Assembly: GCA_037126765.1 (NCBI GenBank)
Contig: JBBCBC010000034.1
Span: 16,304,691 to 16,368,690 of the forward strand
Source of the DNA: Stenogyne calaminthoides
Taxonomy: Eukaryota > Streptophyta > Magnoliopsida > Lamiales > Lamiaceae
Direction of reading: 5' to 3'
DNA: 64,000 nt
The position numbers and the translations under genes are program-made. Each line of letters opens with the position of its first letter. Within the stretch, counting starts at the first letter, position 1. Below are positions 47,735 through 61,689 of the stretch, piece after piece. The notes under the pieces are model-generated. The model saw only the letters and a list, made by a program, of their open reading frames with translations, was not told the origin of the DNA and did not search any database.

Positions 47735-48560
47735 AACTAGCATTTTTATAACCGAATCGGAGACCAAATCGGACTGAGCACCGATTAGCGGTTCAATCGG
47801 TCTGATCGGTTGGGTCGGCGGCGATTCAACCGATAAAATGATTCCTATCTATCTTTTTCAATATTTTCTATGTTTTACTATTTTTTGAATATGTCCAATT
47901 TATCAATGAACTTATAATATTAATATTTAACATTAATTAATCAAACTTGAGGCATATGAATAATATAAATGTGATGATTTTCTTTAGGATAGAAAGATTA
48001 TATTTCAAAATAATTTGAAAAAAGGGAAAACTTAATATTTTTGTCCCACATCAAGTAAGTATTAGGGTAAATGTGAGAGGAAGTAATATGAAAGGGGAAA
48101 GAGATTTTGATCAAATGATGGATTTGTCCCACATCGAGTAAGTATTAAAATAAATGTAAAAAAAAATTATATAAAAGGGGAAGAGGCGGATTTCATGTAG
48201 ATCTCATATTTTTTGTTTGACATCGAGTAAATATTAAAAAAATGTAAGATGAAGCAATATAAAATAGGAAGTAAATATCAGAGAAAATGTGAGATGAAGT
48301 AACATAAAATGAGGAGTAAATATCAGAGAAAATGTGAGATGAAGTAATATAAAATAAGGTGGAGGTGGATCTAGATCCTTACTCAAAATATTATTAGATT
48401 AGTGAAAAATTGATCCATAATTAGAAGCAATAAATTATAAAAAAAAAACTAATCGAACCATTTTTTGTCGGTTTTGACCGATTCAACCTGTAAAACGGTT
48501 TTTAGAGGGTGATTGGACTGGTTTCGGGACCAATTCCGGGTTCAACAGGTCTGTCCGATC
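47735..48560. mobile_element. Candidate TIR element with CGGTT-rich ends
   Basis: The left block (AACCGAATCGGAGACC...GGTTCAATCGG) and right block (CGGTTTTGACCGATTCAACC...CGGGTTCAAC) are rich in ACCG/CGGT words and partly inverted. The AT-rich interior holds the USE/TATA repeats at 48043-48362. No target duplication was found and borders are approximate. Confidence 0.4.
48043..48362 (+). promoter_or_regulatory. Tandem snRNA-promoter-like repeats (USE plus TATA)
   Basis: GTCCCACATCA (48043-48053) and GTCCCACATCG (48126-48136) match the plant snRNA upstream sequence element (RTCCCACATCG). TATA-like boxes follow after about 30-31 bases, at 48084 (TAATATG) and 48168 (TATATAAAAG). A third, weaker copy has TTTGACATCG near 48215 and CAATATAAAATAGG near 48255. 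Two further ~46-bp repeats (48270-48362) keep only the TATA-side part. No U-snRNA 5' sequence (ATACCTTTCTCGG, GTCCCTTCGGGG or similar) is visible downstream, so I call this a repeat with promoter-like motifs, not an snRNA gene. Confidence 0.5.
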
Positions 48561-48845
48561 CAATTCTAAAATTATTGGCTTTAACTCTTAATAAAGTTTA
48601 TTTTAATAATTGTACTAATTTGTTAATTTAGTAAAGTTTAATAATTGGAAAGAAGGATGAATAATCACGGCTGAACAGGGGGGAGTATGCGTCTCTACTC
48701 CCTCTCCCCTTGTTATTGATTTACTATTTGTGCAGATTTATGTAGAAGTTATTCATTAGTATTAAAACGAATGAAGTTGTTTTTATAATAAGAATTGAAT
48801 GTTAAAATAATGGCATGTGGTGTTTAAAAAGGAAAAAAAATATTT

Positions 48846-49130
48846 TAGGCAAAGTATAGTGTGAACAAGTTTTACGATGAAACTGGTTAAGGAGTGTGAC
48901 TTATATTACTAAAGAGTGTGACTTTTTATTGTAAAGTGTGTGACTTTTTACTATAAAGTGTATTACTCATAAAAGTGAAGGGTGTGACTAATATTATAGC
49001 AAATAGTGTCGTAGTGATAACTGAAGTGTGTGACTCATATTTCTAAAGTGTGTGACTTATATTACTAAAGTGTATGTCTGTAAAAAAAAAAACCAGTTTC
49101 ACGGTGAACAAGTTTCACAGCATACCAACT
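48846..49130. mobile_element. MITE family A, copy 2
   Basis: Second copy of the element at 29500-29786. Left end GTATAGTGTGAACAAGTTTT and right end AACCAGTTTCACGGTGAACA...CATACC form ~35-bp inverted repeats. Flanking TATTTTAGG and TATTTTAAT agree at 7 of 9, a possible decayed target duplication. Confidence 0.7.
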
Positions 49131-50963
49131 CTTTATTTTAATATGAAAAAAGGTAATTAAATATATATAATATTGAGATATTTGAAGGGATTTTGCAATC
49201 AGAAACAACGAATACACCACTGAATAGACAATAGGCAAACGATTACTGTTACATATTAAACACTCACTTTGAACACAATAAAATCTTTTCCAACATAAAA
49301 TAATCTATGTACAATTGAATCAAATAAAACCATGCATTTATAACAACTTGAAAACCAAAGGGTTAAAATCAAGAGTTGGTGCACATAATAAACCAGTAGC
49401 AAATATACCTTTGTCATTACCCCAATCTACATAGTTACTGTATTTAAAAAATAAAAATAAAAACCAAAAGGAGGGCTTCACAATTATGGATAATTAAACA
49501 TGTGCAAGAATAATTTGAATTAAGCCACAGATACAATTGAAAAAATGCTTATGTGGCGTATACGTTCCAGACTATAATTGGAAAAAATTGGGTTACTTTA
49601 ACTTTTAAAAAGAAAATGCTTCTAATTATTGAAATAATGTTTGAAAACACCCCCTTAAAACCGTACTTGAAGGTTTAGACAGAGGTTTATTCAAGTACTA
49701 GCTAGGCTCATCAAGACGTCAACTACACTTCAAACAAATTATTGTATAAAAAAGTTGTGTTAAAATGAATTGTAAAACAAATCTTAAATTATCATAATTT
49801 TAAGCCGCTTACCACCTAATCTTTACTCCAATATTATCTGACTATTTGCATGAGACAATCTTACAAGAGAGTGCATTTCACTTGTATTACACACAACCAC
49901 TTATATATTTTTCAAAAAAAAAAAAAACAATCAAGAGTTACTAGCTGTGGTATTTCTCATAAAAAGAGAAAAAGAATAACAATAACTTCTTTCTTACAGT
50001 TACATTCTTCAGCTAACTCCTAATGGCACCACCTCTCAATCAATGGTGGAAACAATTCTTTACAGATGACGAATTTAATAAGAATAATGGATGCTTATTT
50101 GTCTATAGAACAATTTTTTCAATATATGTAGTTACTTGAGCAAAAGAGAACAACATCCAACTTTTTCCTTCTTAAGGTAAATAGCTCCAATAACAATTGT
50201 TTCAGTAAATCAACGATGCCATCAATGAACGAGCTTCTGCATAATATGCAAACACTAGAATCAGATTAATGTATCATGAAGCAGAATAAAAAGATTTAAG
50301 AATCAAAGCTCACTGTAATAAACCTTGAATTGTTCAAACCAATATATAATTTGCTTATTAATTTCTCATATTGGCAATTATGGGAAGGAACAATCCAAAA
50401 TTATCATAATGAATTCAGAACTCAGCAAATGTCTTCGCTAAGAATTTCCAATATCATTATTCCTTTTTTCAAATTGACAATTCTTAGCTGTTCTATTTTG
50501 ACATAACACGAGTCAGCAAACTGGATTTATTAACTGTAAGCCATAACATGAAAAGAAAGCTGGAATTTATTAAAAATGTACCAGTAAAAATATTTGTTGT
50601 CGTCTGGTTTCATCTAATAAACATGCTTCAAAGATTTACTACGATGCATATGATGCTCTTTAGTTCAGTACAACCTCCGTATAATTATCAAGGAGAAGGC
50701 ACAAACAATTCTTGAGTTTCAATTATCATAAATTTCTGAATTAACGAAAAAAGCCTCGAGCAGAAAACTAAGGTTAAATGTGAAATTCTTGGGATATGTT
50801 GATTGCAACTTCAGAGTCGTGCGTTGTTAGTCAGATAATAACCAGAATTAAATCCATATGATAAGATAAAGACACATTGTTGCAATTTTATTTCACTTTA
50901 TAGAATTGTCATTTAATATAATCTGAAAAGATTAAAGAGGAAATTCGGACTAACTGACCTCTA
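49131..50963. other. Intergenic DNA downstream of the ATX gene
   Basis: AT-rich with no recognised gene. The part next to 50963 is expected to include the 3' UTR of the methyltransferase gene. Confidence 0.5.
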
Positions 50964-53900
50964 TTATTCTCCTTTCCAGTCTTCCAATTCACTACCAGGT
51001 ACATACAATTTCGCCATTCTTTCTTCAGCTTCAGTGTCATTCACTATACCGCGGCATCTAGAAGACCCACAAGAACAAGCTAGCCGTTCACCAATTGAAA
51101 AAAACCTGCAATGTGCAAAAATTATTTTAGTAAGTAATGTGAGCACAGAAATAAATATAATTGTGTAATGAGGTGGATAACCTGTAGTCATATGTCAGTT
51201 CTTCCCACTGTTCGATATCTCGTTTGGCAAATATAATGATGTGATCTTCGCTATTGACATTAATGACTCTTGAATAACAATTTGGCTGAAATAAAGAGAA
51301 GCATTTAACTACAGAAACCAACCACACCATTTTCACTAGAAATAAAATAAATACAATTCACTAAAAAGATATTCCGTTTTCTTGTTTCTCCCTTCCTGAT
51401 CAAAGAATGAAGACAAAGTCTTATGTAAACCAGTTTACTGTGCAACATGGTTTGCATTTTATGTGATTTTTTAAATAGGATTGGTTGTTACATTAAAACG
51501 TATTAGTTGTTTTACTGTAAAGTAATAATTGCAAACTAGTTGTACGGTGAAACTGTTTTACATAAGACTAACTCAAGAATGAATATTGTGCAAATGAAAA
51601 CAATGTTGATACATCCTATACATACTTCGCATGAGTGGTTAATCAAATGTGCAATACTTCCAGCCCTGGTAGCATCGATAACACGTTCATCATCAATACG
51701 AAACATATATGTTCCAGCACCCTGCACGAGAGAAATGTTAACAGATATTCCAAAAGCAGATTTTTCTGTCATAGTACCAGCATGAGATGATACATTAATC
51801 TGATTATAATCAGATAAATTAATATAAAAAGAGAATAATAAGGCCCACACATAAATGTATTTGCATACAAATTTTTAGATCTAAAAAGTAAAAGCATTTT
51901 ACTAAGAGCATACACCCATGGCATGTTAAAAAGATCATTTATTCTAACAAAAGCAGGTCCTTACCACTAATTTATTGTATATCAAATGCTCTCTTCTGTC
52001 TGCTACTGAAGCCCGAATAAGTTCGCCAGTATACTCAATTACCTAGTGCAAAAAATAAATAAATAACATTGTTTAACTCAAACTCAAAAAATTTGAACGA
52101 CATGGTTGTCATAGAAATTTACCATGTCTCCTGCTCTATGTGGAAGTTTTGTGAAGACACCAAAACCATGTATACGAGACTTCACTGTAATCAAAATATT
52201 CAAGGTTAAAATACAAATAATCAATAAACTACTTCTCAAGAGGGGTATATCCAGCTAACAAAATCATATCCAGTTATCCACGCAATTTAGTCTTCACAAT
52301 TTGAGTTTCTCCATTGACAAGTGCCTCAGTTTTTATATATGCATCACATTAATTAATCAAATAATAGAATATTAAGGACACACAAGCACAAATCAAAATA
52401 GCAAGCATTACTCCACGGAGCAACAAAAGAAAACAAATGATTGTGCAGAAAGTTTACCGAATGCCAGTCTCTTTCTGAAGGTATCCCTCATGAAATTATA
52501 CTTATGGGCCACCGAAAGAATCTCGCCAGATGGTTGAAGTTGCGACAACCTTAAATCCTGAAGCTCAGCGTATTTAGATGCACCGAGTTCATTGGAGGAA
52601 ATTTTGTTCCACAATGGCATATGGGGCTGGAACCCACCAGGCAAGTGTGGTACATTCTCCAAATACAAGCACTTTAATTGAGCACCAGGGGCTTCAGGTT
52701 CATTGCTTCCTCGATTCTTGGGAAACGTATAAGGCTCTAATTACAAGAAGGAAAAGGAGAAATCAGATATCCATGAGGCAATGCTAATGTATTTACAATG
52801 CAATTTTGTTAAAGAATAGAGCGCAAAAAATCATGACCATAATGGTGACAATTCATAAAATCCAATAGACAATCAATCTTCTATCAGTGCTTTTTAAAAT
52901 TCTACCCTATCAAATCTTACAAAATCCACACTCCCAAACATATACAAAATTCAAATACACCTTTTACTATTAATGAAATCCACTCTACTGGATTTGATTG
53001 CCACTGCAATCCATAAACATACCCTAAAAGCATATATGCACCAATATTTATGAAATGGTGGAAAAATCAAGAATTCTAAATTGTAAAATTGACTCAACAT
53101 ACCAGTACGGGCACAACCAGACGGATTTGTAGGTGGAACATATTCAGCATTTTCACATGCCTTTTCTCCATTGTGTTCGTCGCAAGGCAAACGCTCATTA
53201 GATTTGGGCCTGTGCTTATCACAAAAAGAAAGAAGCTGAATGCACTGATGTTCCTCATCTTCGTCAAAAGGAGCAAATGGTAGTCTATCCATGTCCTCAG
53301 CCTGCAAATAAGATGTACTGAGTAATGAGGAAATTAAAGTTTAGCTCATAACTACATATGTATGCTCAAAATACAAGTTAATAAATTAATATTGTTTTAA
53401 TGCGATTAAAGCAATGGAACAAGCATGCACACAATTTAAAAGCACAAATATAGTGTACCTCAAGGCAAAATCCAGCAGCACGAGCACAAAGAGGATGATA
53501 TGCCACACGGCAATTATTGTTTGAGCACTGCACAATGATTTAAAATAGCAGGGGGGGAAATGATGATTTTATTATTCTTAATGAGTAAGAAGAGATCAAT
53601 ACGAAGCAAAACAATAATCACATAGTTCATATTGCAAAATAGTATCTGCTCAGAAAAATAATAAAAACAGTAAAGGAAGAGAAATAGGTTCCTCATTTCA
53701 TAAGATCCCTGATAGTAATAAAATCTGCATAACAGATTCGCTTGGGTAAAAAGAACTGAAATGCAACACAAAAGCAATAAACCATCACACGTTATAAAGC
53801 ATGTATTTCAAGAAGAAAAATTACGTAATTGAATTTTGTGCTCTAGAGTTGAAGAACTTATATTGAATTTCTTATGATAAAGATATATACTACATCGCTT

Positions 53901-56900
53901 TTCCATCAAAACAAATAAGAACATGTTAATCAAAAATATATTAAATGTTGTATCAATTATTTGTTCATTTTCTAACCTTCACCAAAAAAAAAGTTTAAAA
54001 AAATGCAGCATGTCTTGAGCAAAGAAAAGGAAAATCTACCTGGATACACGCTCCATGAGAAACCTGACAGATGCTACATAATAGCTTCCAACGGTCCTTC
54101 ATATAAAAAAAGAGGTAGAAAAATTAATAAAAGATAGGTCATGTGCAAGCATGTAATTATCCCAACTTAGTCATCTAATAATAGTACTGAATATGGTATT
54201 CCTCTCTGCAAGAGAAACAATCAGAAAGATAATACGGCAAAAAGTCAAAGACACTATTCTTGTATGTTTCCAAGTGAATGAATAAATTAGTGTTATAGAA
54301 AAGATGGAAAAAGTTAACAGAGGAAATCTAGGAAGGGAGAAGATACCTTATTGATTCTACAAATCCCATCGATAGGCTCCATCTTTTTAATATCGGATAA
54401 ACAAGTTTCTGTTGGAAAATAGATAATATAAGTATTCTTAAAGAATTTAAGAAAGTATTTGCAACTTTTTTATATTAGTGAATCACACAGCAGTACCTGG
54501 AATCCATATGGCACAAGCCAGATGTGCCCAACGCCCATCTATGGTAGGCTTCATAGCGCCCCCTAAAACCAAATTGATTCACACAATCACATTACTTTTA
54601 TTTATTCTAGGCACTAATATTCCGTTTGGCAGAGCTTATAAGCTCTTTAAAACAGCTTATAAGTTGTTTAGGAGTTTACAAGCTCTGTAAAAGTGTTTGG
54701 TAAGATCTTAAAATAAGCGCTTAACAGTTTATAAGCTCCAAAAGCACAAGTACCAATATCCCAACTTATTTTTCTACACTTTTAAGCTTAATTCAAGTTA
54801 TACTAGGTTTGTTTTTTTTTTTTAAATTAATTTTTAGGAAACAAAAATCACCCACTACCGCACCCCCCACCCACATCCCATCTCAACATAAAAAATAAAA
54901 GTATAATTATTTTATATTAAAAGAAAATTTAAAAAATATTTATCTCAAATTATTAAATAAACTTAGTGTTGTTAGCCAAACATAAAACAGCTTATAAGTT
55001 ACTTAAAATTACATCTTATAAGCTCTTGAAACAAGTTATAAGATGTTTAAAATAAGTTTAGTCAAACTGGCTCTAAATGGCTCCAATACCTCAAAATAAT
55101 TTCAAGGATGAAAAGTTGTTTTTCTTAAGTACCTATTATAGGACACAGGCAGCATGCAAGAGATTCAGGTGCTCCTGGACGGCATAAGTTGCATAACCAA
55201 AGAACGCCATCAGTAGGTTCAAGTTCTCCATAGCACCTAGCATGCACCTGACAGGTATATGGAATGTAATATGAAGAAAAGTGAGAAAGAAAGAAAAAAA
55301 GTCAATGAAAAGATTAAAACAGAGCGCAAACAGAAATCATAAAACAAACATACAAGCGAACATGGATTCCAAAAAAGAATATGGAACCTATGATCAAATA
55401 TCAAAGCAAGTGAGAATGATGGAATACAAAGTAGTGCACATAGCATACTGATTAGAAGATAATTGGTCTGAAGAGACTTCTACAGCCACACTAGACGATA
55501 GTGTGTCGTGGTACACAACAAAAACAACAATCTAGTTATGTTAAATGATGCCAATTCATGGTACTTCCCAAAAAGTTCAGTTATATAAGAGGAAACCCCA
55601 AGCAGTGGTTTGTGCACGAATATTAATCACATAAGACCTCACCAATATAAGAAAAAACTTTGAAATTTTAATATTTGTAGCTACCACTTGCTTATCTTCG
55701 GGTTTAAGTAATGTATGCATACATTATAAAGCTTCTAAGAATATGGGGGAAAGTGGTTAATAGTGCAAAGTTAAAAAGCTGCAAATATCTTGAAGTAATA
55801 GTCACATAATCATATAAACACCGTAAATAGTGTTTCCATAGCAGGCCATCAAGATGGAATCATGCAAAGATTTTGATCTGTAAACACAAGTCCCTCTCAT
55901 GTGCCACAGATATTCATACAAATGATTAATGGCAAAGATATTCATATAAATATTTCAGGAGCCTGTCTATTACAATAACAAAGCATTAGAAACTGTATGT
56001 ATAATGGCAAAGATATTCACACAAATGATTACTTGACAGCATTTATTGCAACACAGATATATATATATGTATATAGTAAGAGAGAGAGCAACTGCATTCA
56101 TATAAATACAAGGAGTAAGATAAATGTTATAGATACAGACTTACCATCATTCTGCATTTGTCACACTGAAGAAATAAATTGTTCTCGTACTCCTGAACAA
56201 AATACTGTATATCAGCCTTCTTTCGTGATTTATTTTTGCCATCGTATGATAGAGAAATAAATGATATCAAAATATAATTAATAAAAGGACTACTTTTTTC
56301 TTAAAGCAACTCTTGCTGCGACCAGAAAAAAAATCTTAAAAGAAATTGAAGAACCATACCTCGTCCATATAGCAAACATTGCACTTATCAAGGTCTGTCC
56401 ATCCAACAGTGACACGCCTGTCATCAATGGAAGAGTGTTTGATTTTCTTATATGCCAACTGGGAGGATTTAGAAGCTGATCGATAATGGGACATTTCCTG
56501 CAAGTATTATGACATTAATTTGAAGGCTAGTAGAGTAATTGATACAGGCAGTTGAAAGAGCGTGAGTACCTTTATGAGTCTGGAAACTTTGGGGTGGGAA
56601 AAACCAAACATATGAGAACCAGATTCAAAACTCTGATCAGCTCTATATTCCCGATTTCTGATTTGCACTATCCTGATCCTTTTATATATTTTACTCCAGC
56701 AAGCTGATGGAGTTGATCCGTTAAACTGCAAAATGAAAACAAATAACAAATGGATAAACCTAAATTGAGCAAGTTTATGAGTAGGCAGCTATTGACAAAA
56801 GAAGGAACTTGGCACAAATTTGCAATGGATTCAATCAAAAAGAATTCACACGTTTGAGAGAGCAAGCTGGTATGGTATAGAAGAACTCCAAGAGGGCTCA

Positions 56901-59900
56901 TTATCAGAATGAGTTTGTTGAAAACTTATCTGGAAATCTACCAACAAAATTGAACTAAAAAAGGGGGAGAGAGAGAGAGAGCTGTTGCCATGGATTTAAT
57001 TTGTCATAGCCTTCAGGAAAGTTATAAGTTCAAAAGATAAACCTCAGGCTGGGAAGGAATAGCTTTGGAAAATCGGAGAAAAATAGTTATAGACAGAAAC
57101 CAACAAAATTGGGGAAACTAGGGAGAACAGGAGACAGGCAAAAGAAGCAAAACAAGATACAGGGGAAGATAAAAAGAAAAAGTTATATACAGCAGAAAAT
57201 TAAGTAGAGGAACTGACTCATTTTTTATATAACATGATAACTTTATCTATACCTCTTCACCATTATCTGCTGTAACTCTAAACAGAGGTCTGGTCTTCGA
57301 GTCAACATCTCTCAGTACTTCCATCTTATATAAAGTTTGAACACTTGGATCTGAAGCAAAATGGTAGAAGAGATGAGGGAATGAAACAAATAGCATAATG
57401 GTCAAAGAAAAGAGCAAACACCTTTCAGAGTAATGATTAACCTGTTATAGACTGAAACATCCTCACAGCAGTGTAGCCCTCGGGCCATATAAATCTCTCA
57501 TTTTGGAAATAATTAGAATCTTTGACAATCATTCCTGCATGATGATTCACACACGTAAAATATTGTAAGCTGATTCATTAGTTACATGCTAGCAAAATCA
57601 ATAGACAGACTGGTGCATTGAGTTGGTCTTACGTAAAATAGTTTTACTGTGCAACTGTTTCCCAACTATCACTTTATAGCAAAACAACTAATACCTTATA
57701 ATGAAACAACTAATACTTTTAAAATACTCAAAATGCAAATCAGTTGCACAATAAAACTGGTTTACATAAGAAGTTGCCCCTACACATATTGTGAAAGCCA
57801 GGGTACAACTAACTAAACCTAATAAAACCTAAAGCAAAGTGAAGTATCGGGCAATCATTTGTAAGCATAGCAATATTACTACAGAAAAGCTACAACTATC
57901 TAAACCTAATAAAACCTAAAGCAAAGTAGAGTATCGTGTAATCTTTTGTAAGCATAGTAATATTACTACAGAAAGGCTTACCAAGGGTTACAATTTGCAA
58001 CTCTCCAGCTTCTAACGGGCAGCTTTTAAGATCATCGAGTTTCTTGTTTATCTCATCCTGGCTCATACGCTCACCACCCGAATCAGCACCGTCTTTATGC
58101 TCTCCGATTCCAGCATCATTCATATCAGCATCAATGCCATCTCGCAGCTGCACCATTCTTTCTGGAAGCCTCTCTTCGCTAAGATATCTGAACAAGACAG
58201 CTCACTCAGTAAACCCTTAAGGAAATTATTCTACTCCAATAAATGTCAAACAATAGTTTACCAAAGTTACGAAAAAAAAAAGCATCATTCTGTCCATCCT
58301 TGTGGCACATAACATTAAGATAGGAAATAATACTTTGAAATATGCATCGGAAACATTAATAAAAGTGTACTTTGAAATATGCATCGGAAACATTAATAAA
58401 ATTGTATTACTCATGGAAACTCAATACAAGTGTTACCAACTAAATAAAATGCTCAGATTGTGGGAAATATTGCAGTATTGCAGTATAAACTTCAGCAAAA
58501 ACCCATGTCATAAGATAATGGAAAAAATATCTTCACAGGGTAGGGGGTACTTAGAAAGATAACAGCAACTAGATATTTCTAAAAGTAGATGTCTGGCCGC
58601 CTAATTAGCTAGATAATCATTCCACCACACCATTGTAAGCAACTATGTCTGCCCTACCATGAAAAGAACAAGGTTATATCTATAAATATGACAAAATCAC
58701 AAGTTAAATGGGAGTTTGATAATTCACAACTCTAATGCTACTAAAACATAGAAAAACATTGATAATTGACGGATACTTAATCCCTTTAAGGATATCAATG
58801 AAAAATACTCACATTTTTGCCTCCTCCAATCCTCGAATAAAGGTTGGCTTCTTGCACTTTGAATGACAGGATGACAGAAGGCCTTTGAGGAAAGAGATAA
58901 CTTGTTTCCGTGTTACCCTAAATAAAAATTGGTAAATATGAAATAGACCACCCAGATAATGATATACATTCTCAGTTCTCATCAAGATGATAACACTCCA
59001 AAAACTGCTAAATAGATATTTGAATCAAAAAAATCTTCAAAATGTGTACCTAGCAAAATCATGGGTACCAAAGAATTGTACAAGGACAGATTTTTCTCCA
59101 GATATTTTTCTTAGACCCTTACATTCACCGACGTGAGATTCATCCAAAACAATTGCAGGCCATACAGCATGTCCTATATTAAAGAAAGCTGCAGATGTTA
59201 GTAAATAATTAAAACAGCTGCATAAACTAGAAAGTTGTACTTGTGAGACAAATAGAGCTAACTAAAGAAATGGATATTAAAATAAGAGACATGAGGGGTT
59301 AGTCTCAGACACCTGCAGCTTTTTTGATACAGAAAGAACAAAAATTATGTAGTGCTAAGTTCTTGACCTCCTAAAGTAGTACAGTCTCTTCAAAAGGTAC
59401 AAGTAAGAACACACAAGAGAAAGGTAAATTAAAATTTTATGTAATGTATTGCACACTATAAATTTTACCGCATACAAGTTACACAAGCTCTAAAAAAAAA
59501 ATTCCTCGACTATAGGCAGGTTACGACTAAAGTACTAGTTGATAACAATTGTGTTTACATCCTCTCTGTACTACGAAATTGAGGGAGTTATAGAAAATCA
59601 TGAGCATGCCTCTTAAATTGCATGATATTTCATGCATCTGTATATAGTTAAACAATGAAGTAAATATTAAAGCAATCAGCTACGACAAATAACTGCATGT
59701 CAAACTCATCATATGCTATTGAGCATAAGAACATATGACACTTTGTAATGGAAATTAAATGATAATATTACCCATAAAATCCTCAAATAATAAGCTGCCA
59801 AAGCTGGTTTTTTTTATTTCTTTTCATCCCGGTAGTTTTAATAGGGCATGTCATTAATTTGCCTATTCATAAACTTCATTTTTCATAGTTCAACAAAATG

Positions 59901-61689
59901 CTAATTTTCTCAAATGCACCTTACTTGGGGAAATGTGTTTTCATCTATCCAGACTTTGTTTCTTGGTCTTCAGAGAACCCAAACTCGCATGATAAACGCT
60001 AAAGCTAAGCCACTAAACTATCTTAATGATATCAAATTTTATGTTCATTATGTATCATGCCCTTTTGAATGAGAAAACGCTTCAGTTACTCACTAATAGG
60101 TAATGAACATGTATCTTACCACATAACGGGAGTTGATTGCATGTCTTCCTATATTTTCTATTAGAGCCCATTAAATTTCGAGATGCATAAGCTTATAAAG
60201 TGGCATAAATTGATTGCTCTGGATAAGTAACCCACTATATACAATCTACTTCTAACTTTATGCAAAATCAGAATCAGAGAAAGACAAACCAGTAAGTTTA
60301 GCCCAAATTATATCCCCAATCTCAATCTCCTGGCCCTCCAAACTAGCTGCCAAAACCATCATCTCATTCACATCCATTTCATCACCTTCGGAGCTCTTAT
60401 CACGGAATTTCAATTCCAAATTTTGCATCTCTTCTAAAGAGACAAAAAACTTGATACGTTCGTTCCGTATGATCAGATTTTCTTCTTCTCCATCCTCGTA
60501 CTTCAACTGCATTACATACCACACGTTACCGATTTACCCTAATTGACATAAAGTATTAGCAAAAATTGATCTCAATGTGTCAAGTAGAAGAGCATTACAT
60601 GGTGTCGTAGAGTCTTGGGATCGTAGCCAACTATATGAGCAGAATACCAGCTAGCATCCAACGGCCAGAAAACCTGTTCACATTAACTCTCTAATTACAT
60701 TTGGCAATAACTTTAACATGAAATAAAGAGGATAATTGCATTTAAACATTCGGATAAATTGTTCCGTTGTTTTCGCGTTGTTTTCGCGTACACGTGTTAA
60801 ACGCAAGCGTTTACTTTATTTAGTAATTCAAATGTGCATAATACTTCTAAAGACTGTTTAAGGTTATTATAATTTTTACCTTGGATTCTAACCCAACGAA
60901 CTTTTCTGGATCAACACCCTCAAAACTCAGCCTGCATCCAAAGAACAGAGTCAATTGAGACACCAAATGCTTAACATCATCAATTCTCAGTGCTTGAACA
61001 CCCAATTCATTTAAAGATTAGAAAAAGAGCAACACATACCAGACCCATTTCTTTGTCCGAAAAGCTTCAGAGTTCTTCAAATCCGGTCCCAAGCAATCAT
61101 TTTTTCGTTTCTTATTCTTACCATTACTAGCAATGCAGTTACCATTCCCAATTTCTCTAGAGTTCTTAGAATTACTTCTATCGAAACCATCACCCAGCGG
61201 ATTTTGATCATCCAATTTACTTGATGATGACTTAAAACCATTCCTCGATTTCGTCAGTTCAGTTCTACCATCCACTCTCCTCCTCTTAATTGCACTCCCC
61301 ATTCCTTCCGCATCAACCTCCAATCCCTCCGATTTCAACGCCGTATCCTGGAAAATCAGCTGCTCGAAAAATGGGGGATTTTTCTCTTTCACCTTCCTAA
61401 GCCTGGAGTAGTAAAGACCGTACATACGCTCCTCGGTGGCCGCGTAGTGCTGCAATTGATCGTGGCCGTTGATTTGGGGAGGTTTTCGAGCAGCAGCCTT
61501 GACCTTCTTCGATCCATTCGCGGTGACGCAAGGCGATGTAGCGGAGTACACGTCGAAAAGCGGGATGTACTTGAGGGGAGCATTCCCAATCCGAAATTCG
61601 TCCTCTTCGAACGCAGGGTTCAGCTTCGCAGCGGTGTTTTCGTCTGATAGCGGCAAATCGGCAGAAGAGGAGAATGCAGTAGCACCCAT
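50964..61689 (-). CDS. ATX1: ATX1/ATX2-type trithorax histone H3K4 methyltransferase
   Basis: 24 coding exons (transcript order): 61689-61040, 60931-60880, 60673-60599, 60506-60290, 59173-59050, 58917-58813, 58187-57982, 57534-57442, 57350-57253, 56725-56570, 56497-56360, 56192-56145, 55247-55133, 54562-54497, 54408-54347, 54096-54040, 53527-53459, 53301-53103, 52736-52458, 52184-52123, 52042-51965, 51721-51626, 51285-51182, 51105-50964. They join in frame to 1096 residues. Domains in order: a Tudor-like WYSAHIVGYDP segment, PWWP (about 320-380), FYRN and FYRC (about 475-592), PHD (about 628-680), extended PHD (about 681-800), SET (about 933-1058) with NHSC at 1011-1014 and YDY at 1047-1049, and a post-SET CSCGSSRC. 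It should methylate H3K4 in nuclear chromatin and maintain active transcription. Whether it is closer to ATX1 or ATX2 was not resolved. No broken exon seen. Confidence 0.95.
51415..51578. mobile_element. MITE family B, copy 2 (ATX intron 22)
   Basis: GTCTTATGTAAACCAGTTTA on the left mirrors AACTGTTTTACATAAGAC, then TAACTCAA, on the right. About 160 bp. It lies between the exons encoding NHSC and YDY of the SET domain. Confidence 0.75.
54618..55073. mobile_element. MITE family C, copy 2 (ATX intron 13)
   Basis: ATTCCGTTTGGCAGAGCTTA on the left and the complement of AAGTTTAGTCAAACTGGCTC on the right are inverted repeats. It shares many TTATAAGCT words with the eIF3h copy at 41914-42618 but lacks the nested insertion. 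Confidence 0.65.
57620..57772. mobile_element. MITE family B, copy 3 (ATX intron 7)
   Basis: TTGAGTTGGTCTTACGTAAAA on the left and GGTTTACATAAGAAGTTG on the right form the same inverted ends as copies 1 and 2. About 150 bp, no coding. Confidence 0.7.

Noticed and set aside
48126..48240. A U2 or U6 snRNA gene
   Set aside because: Promoter-like motifs are present but no conserved snRNA sequence follows.
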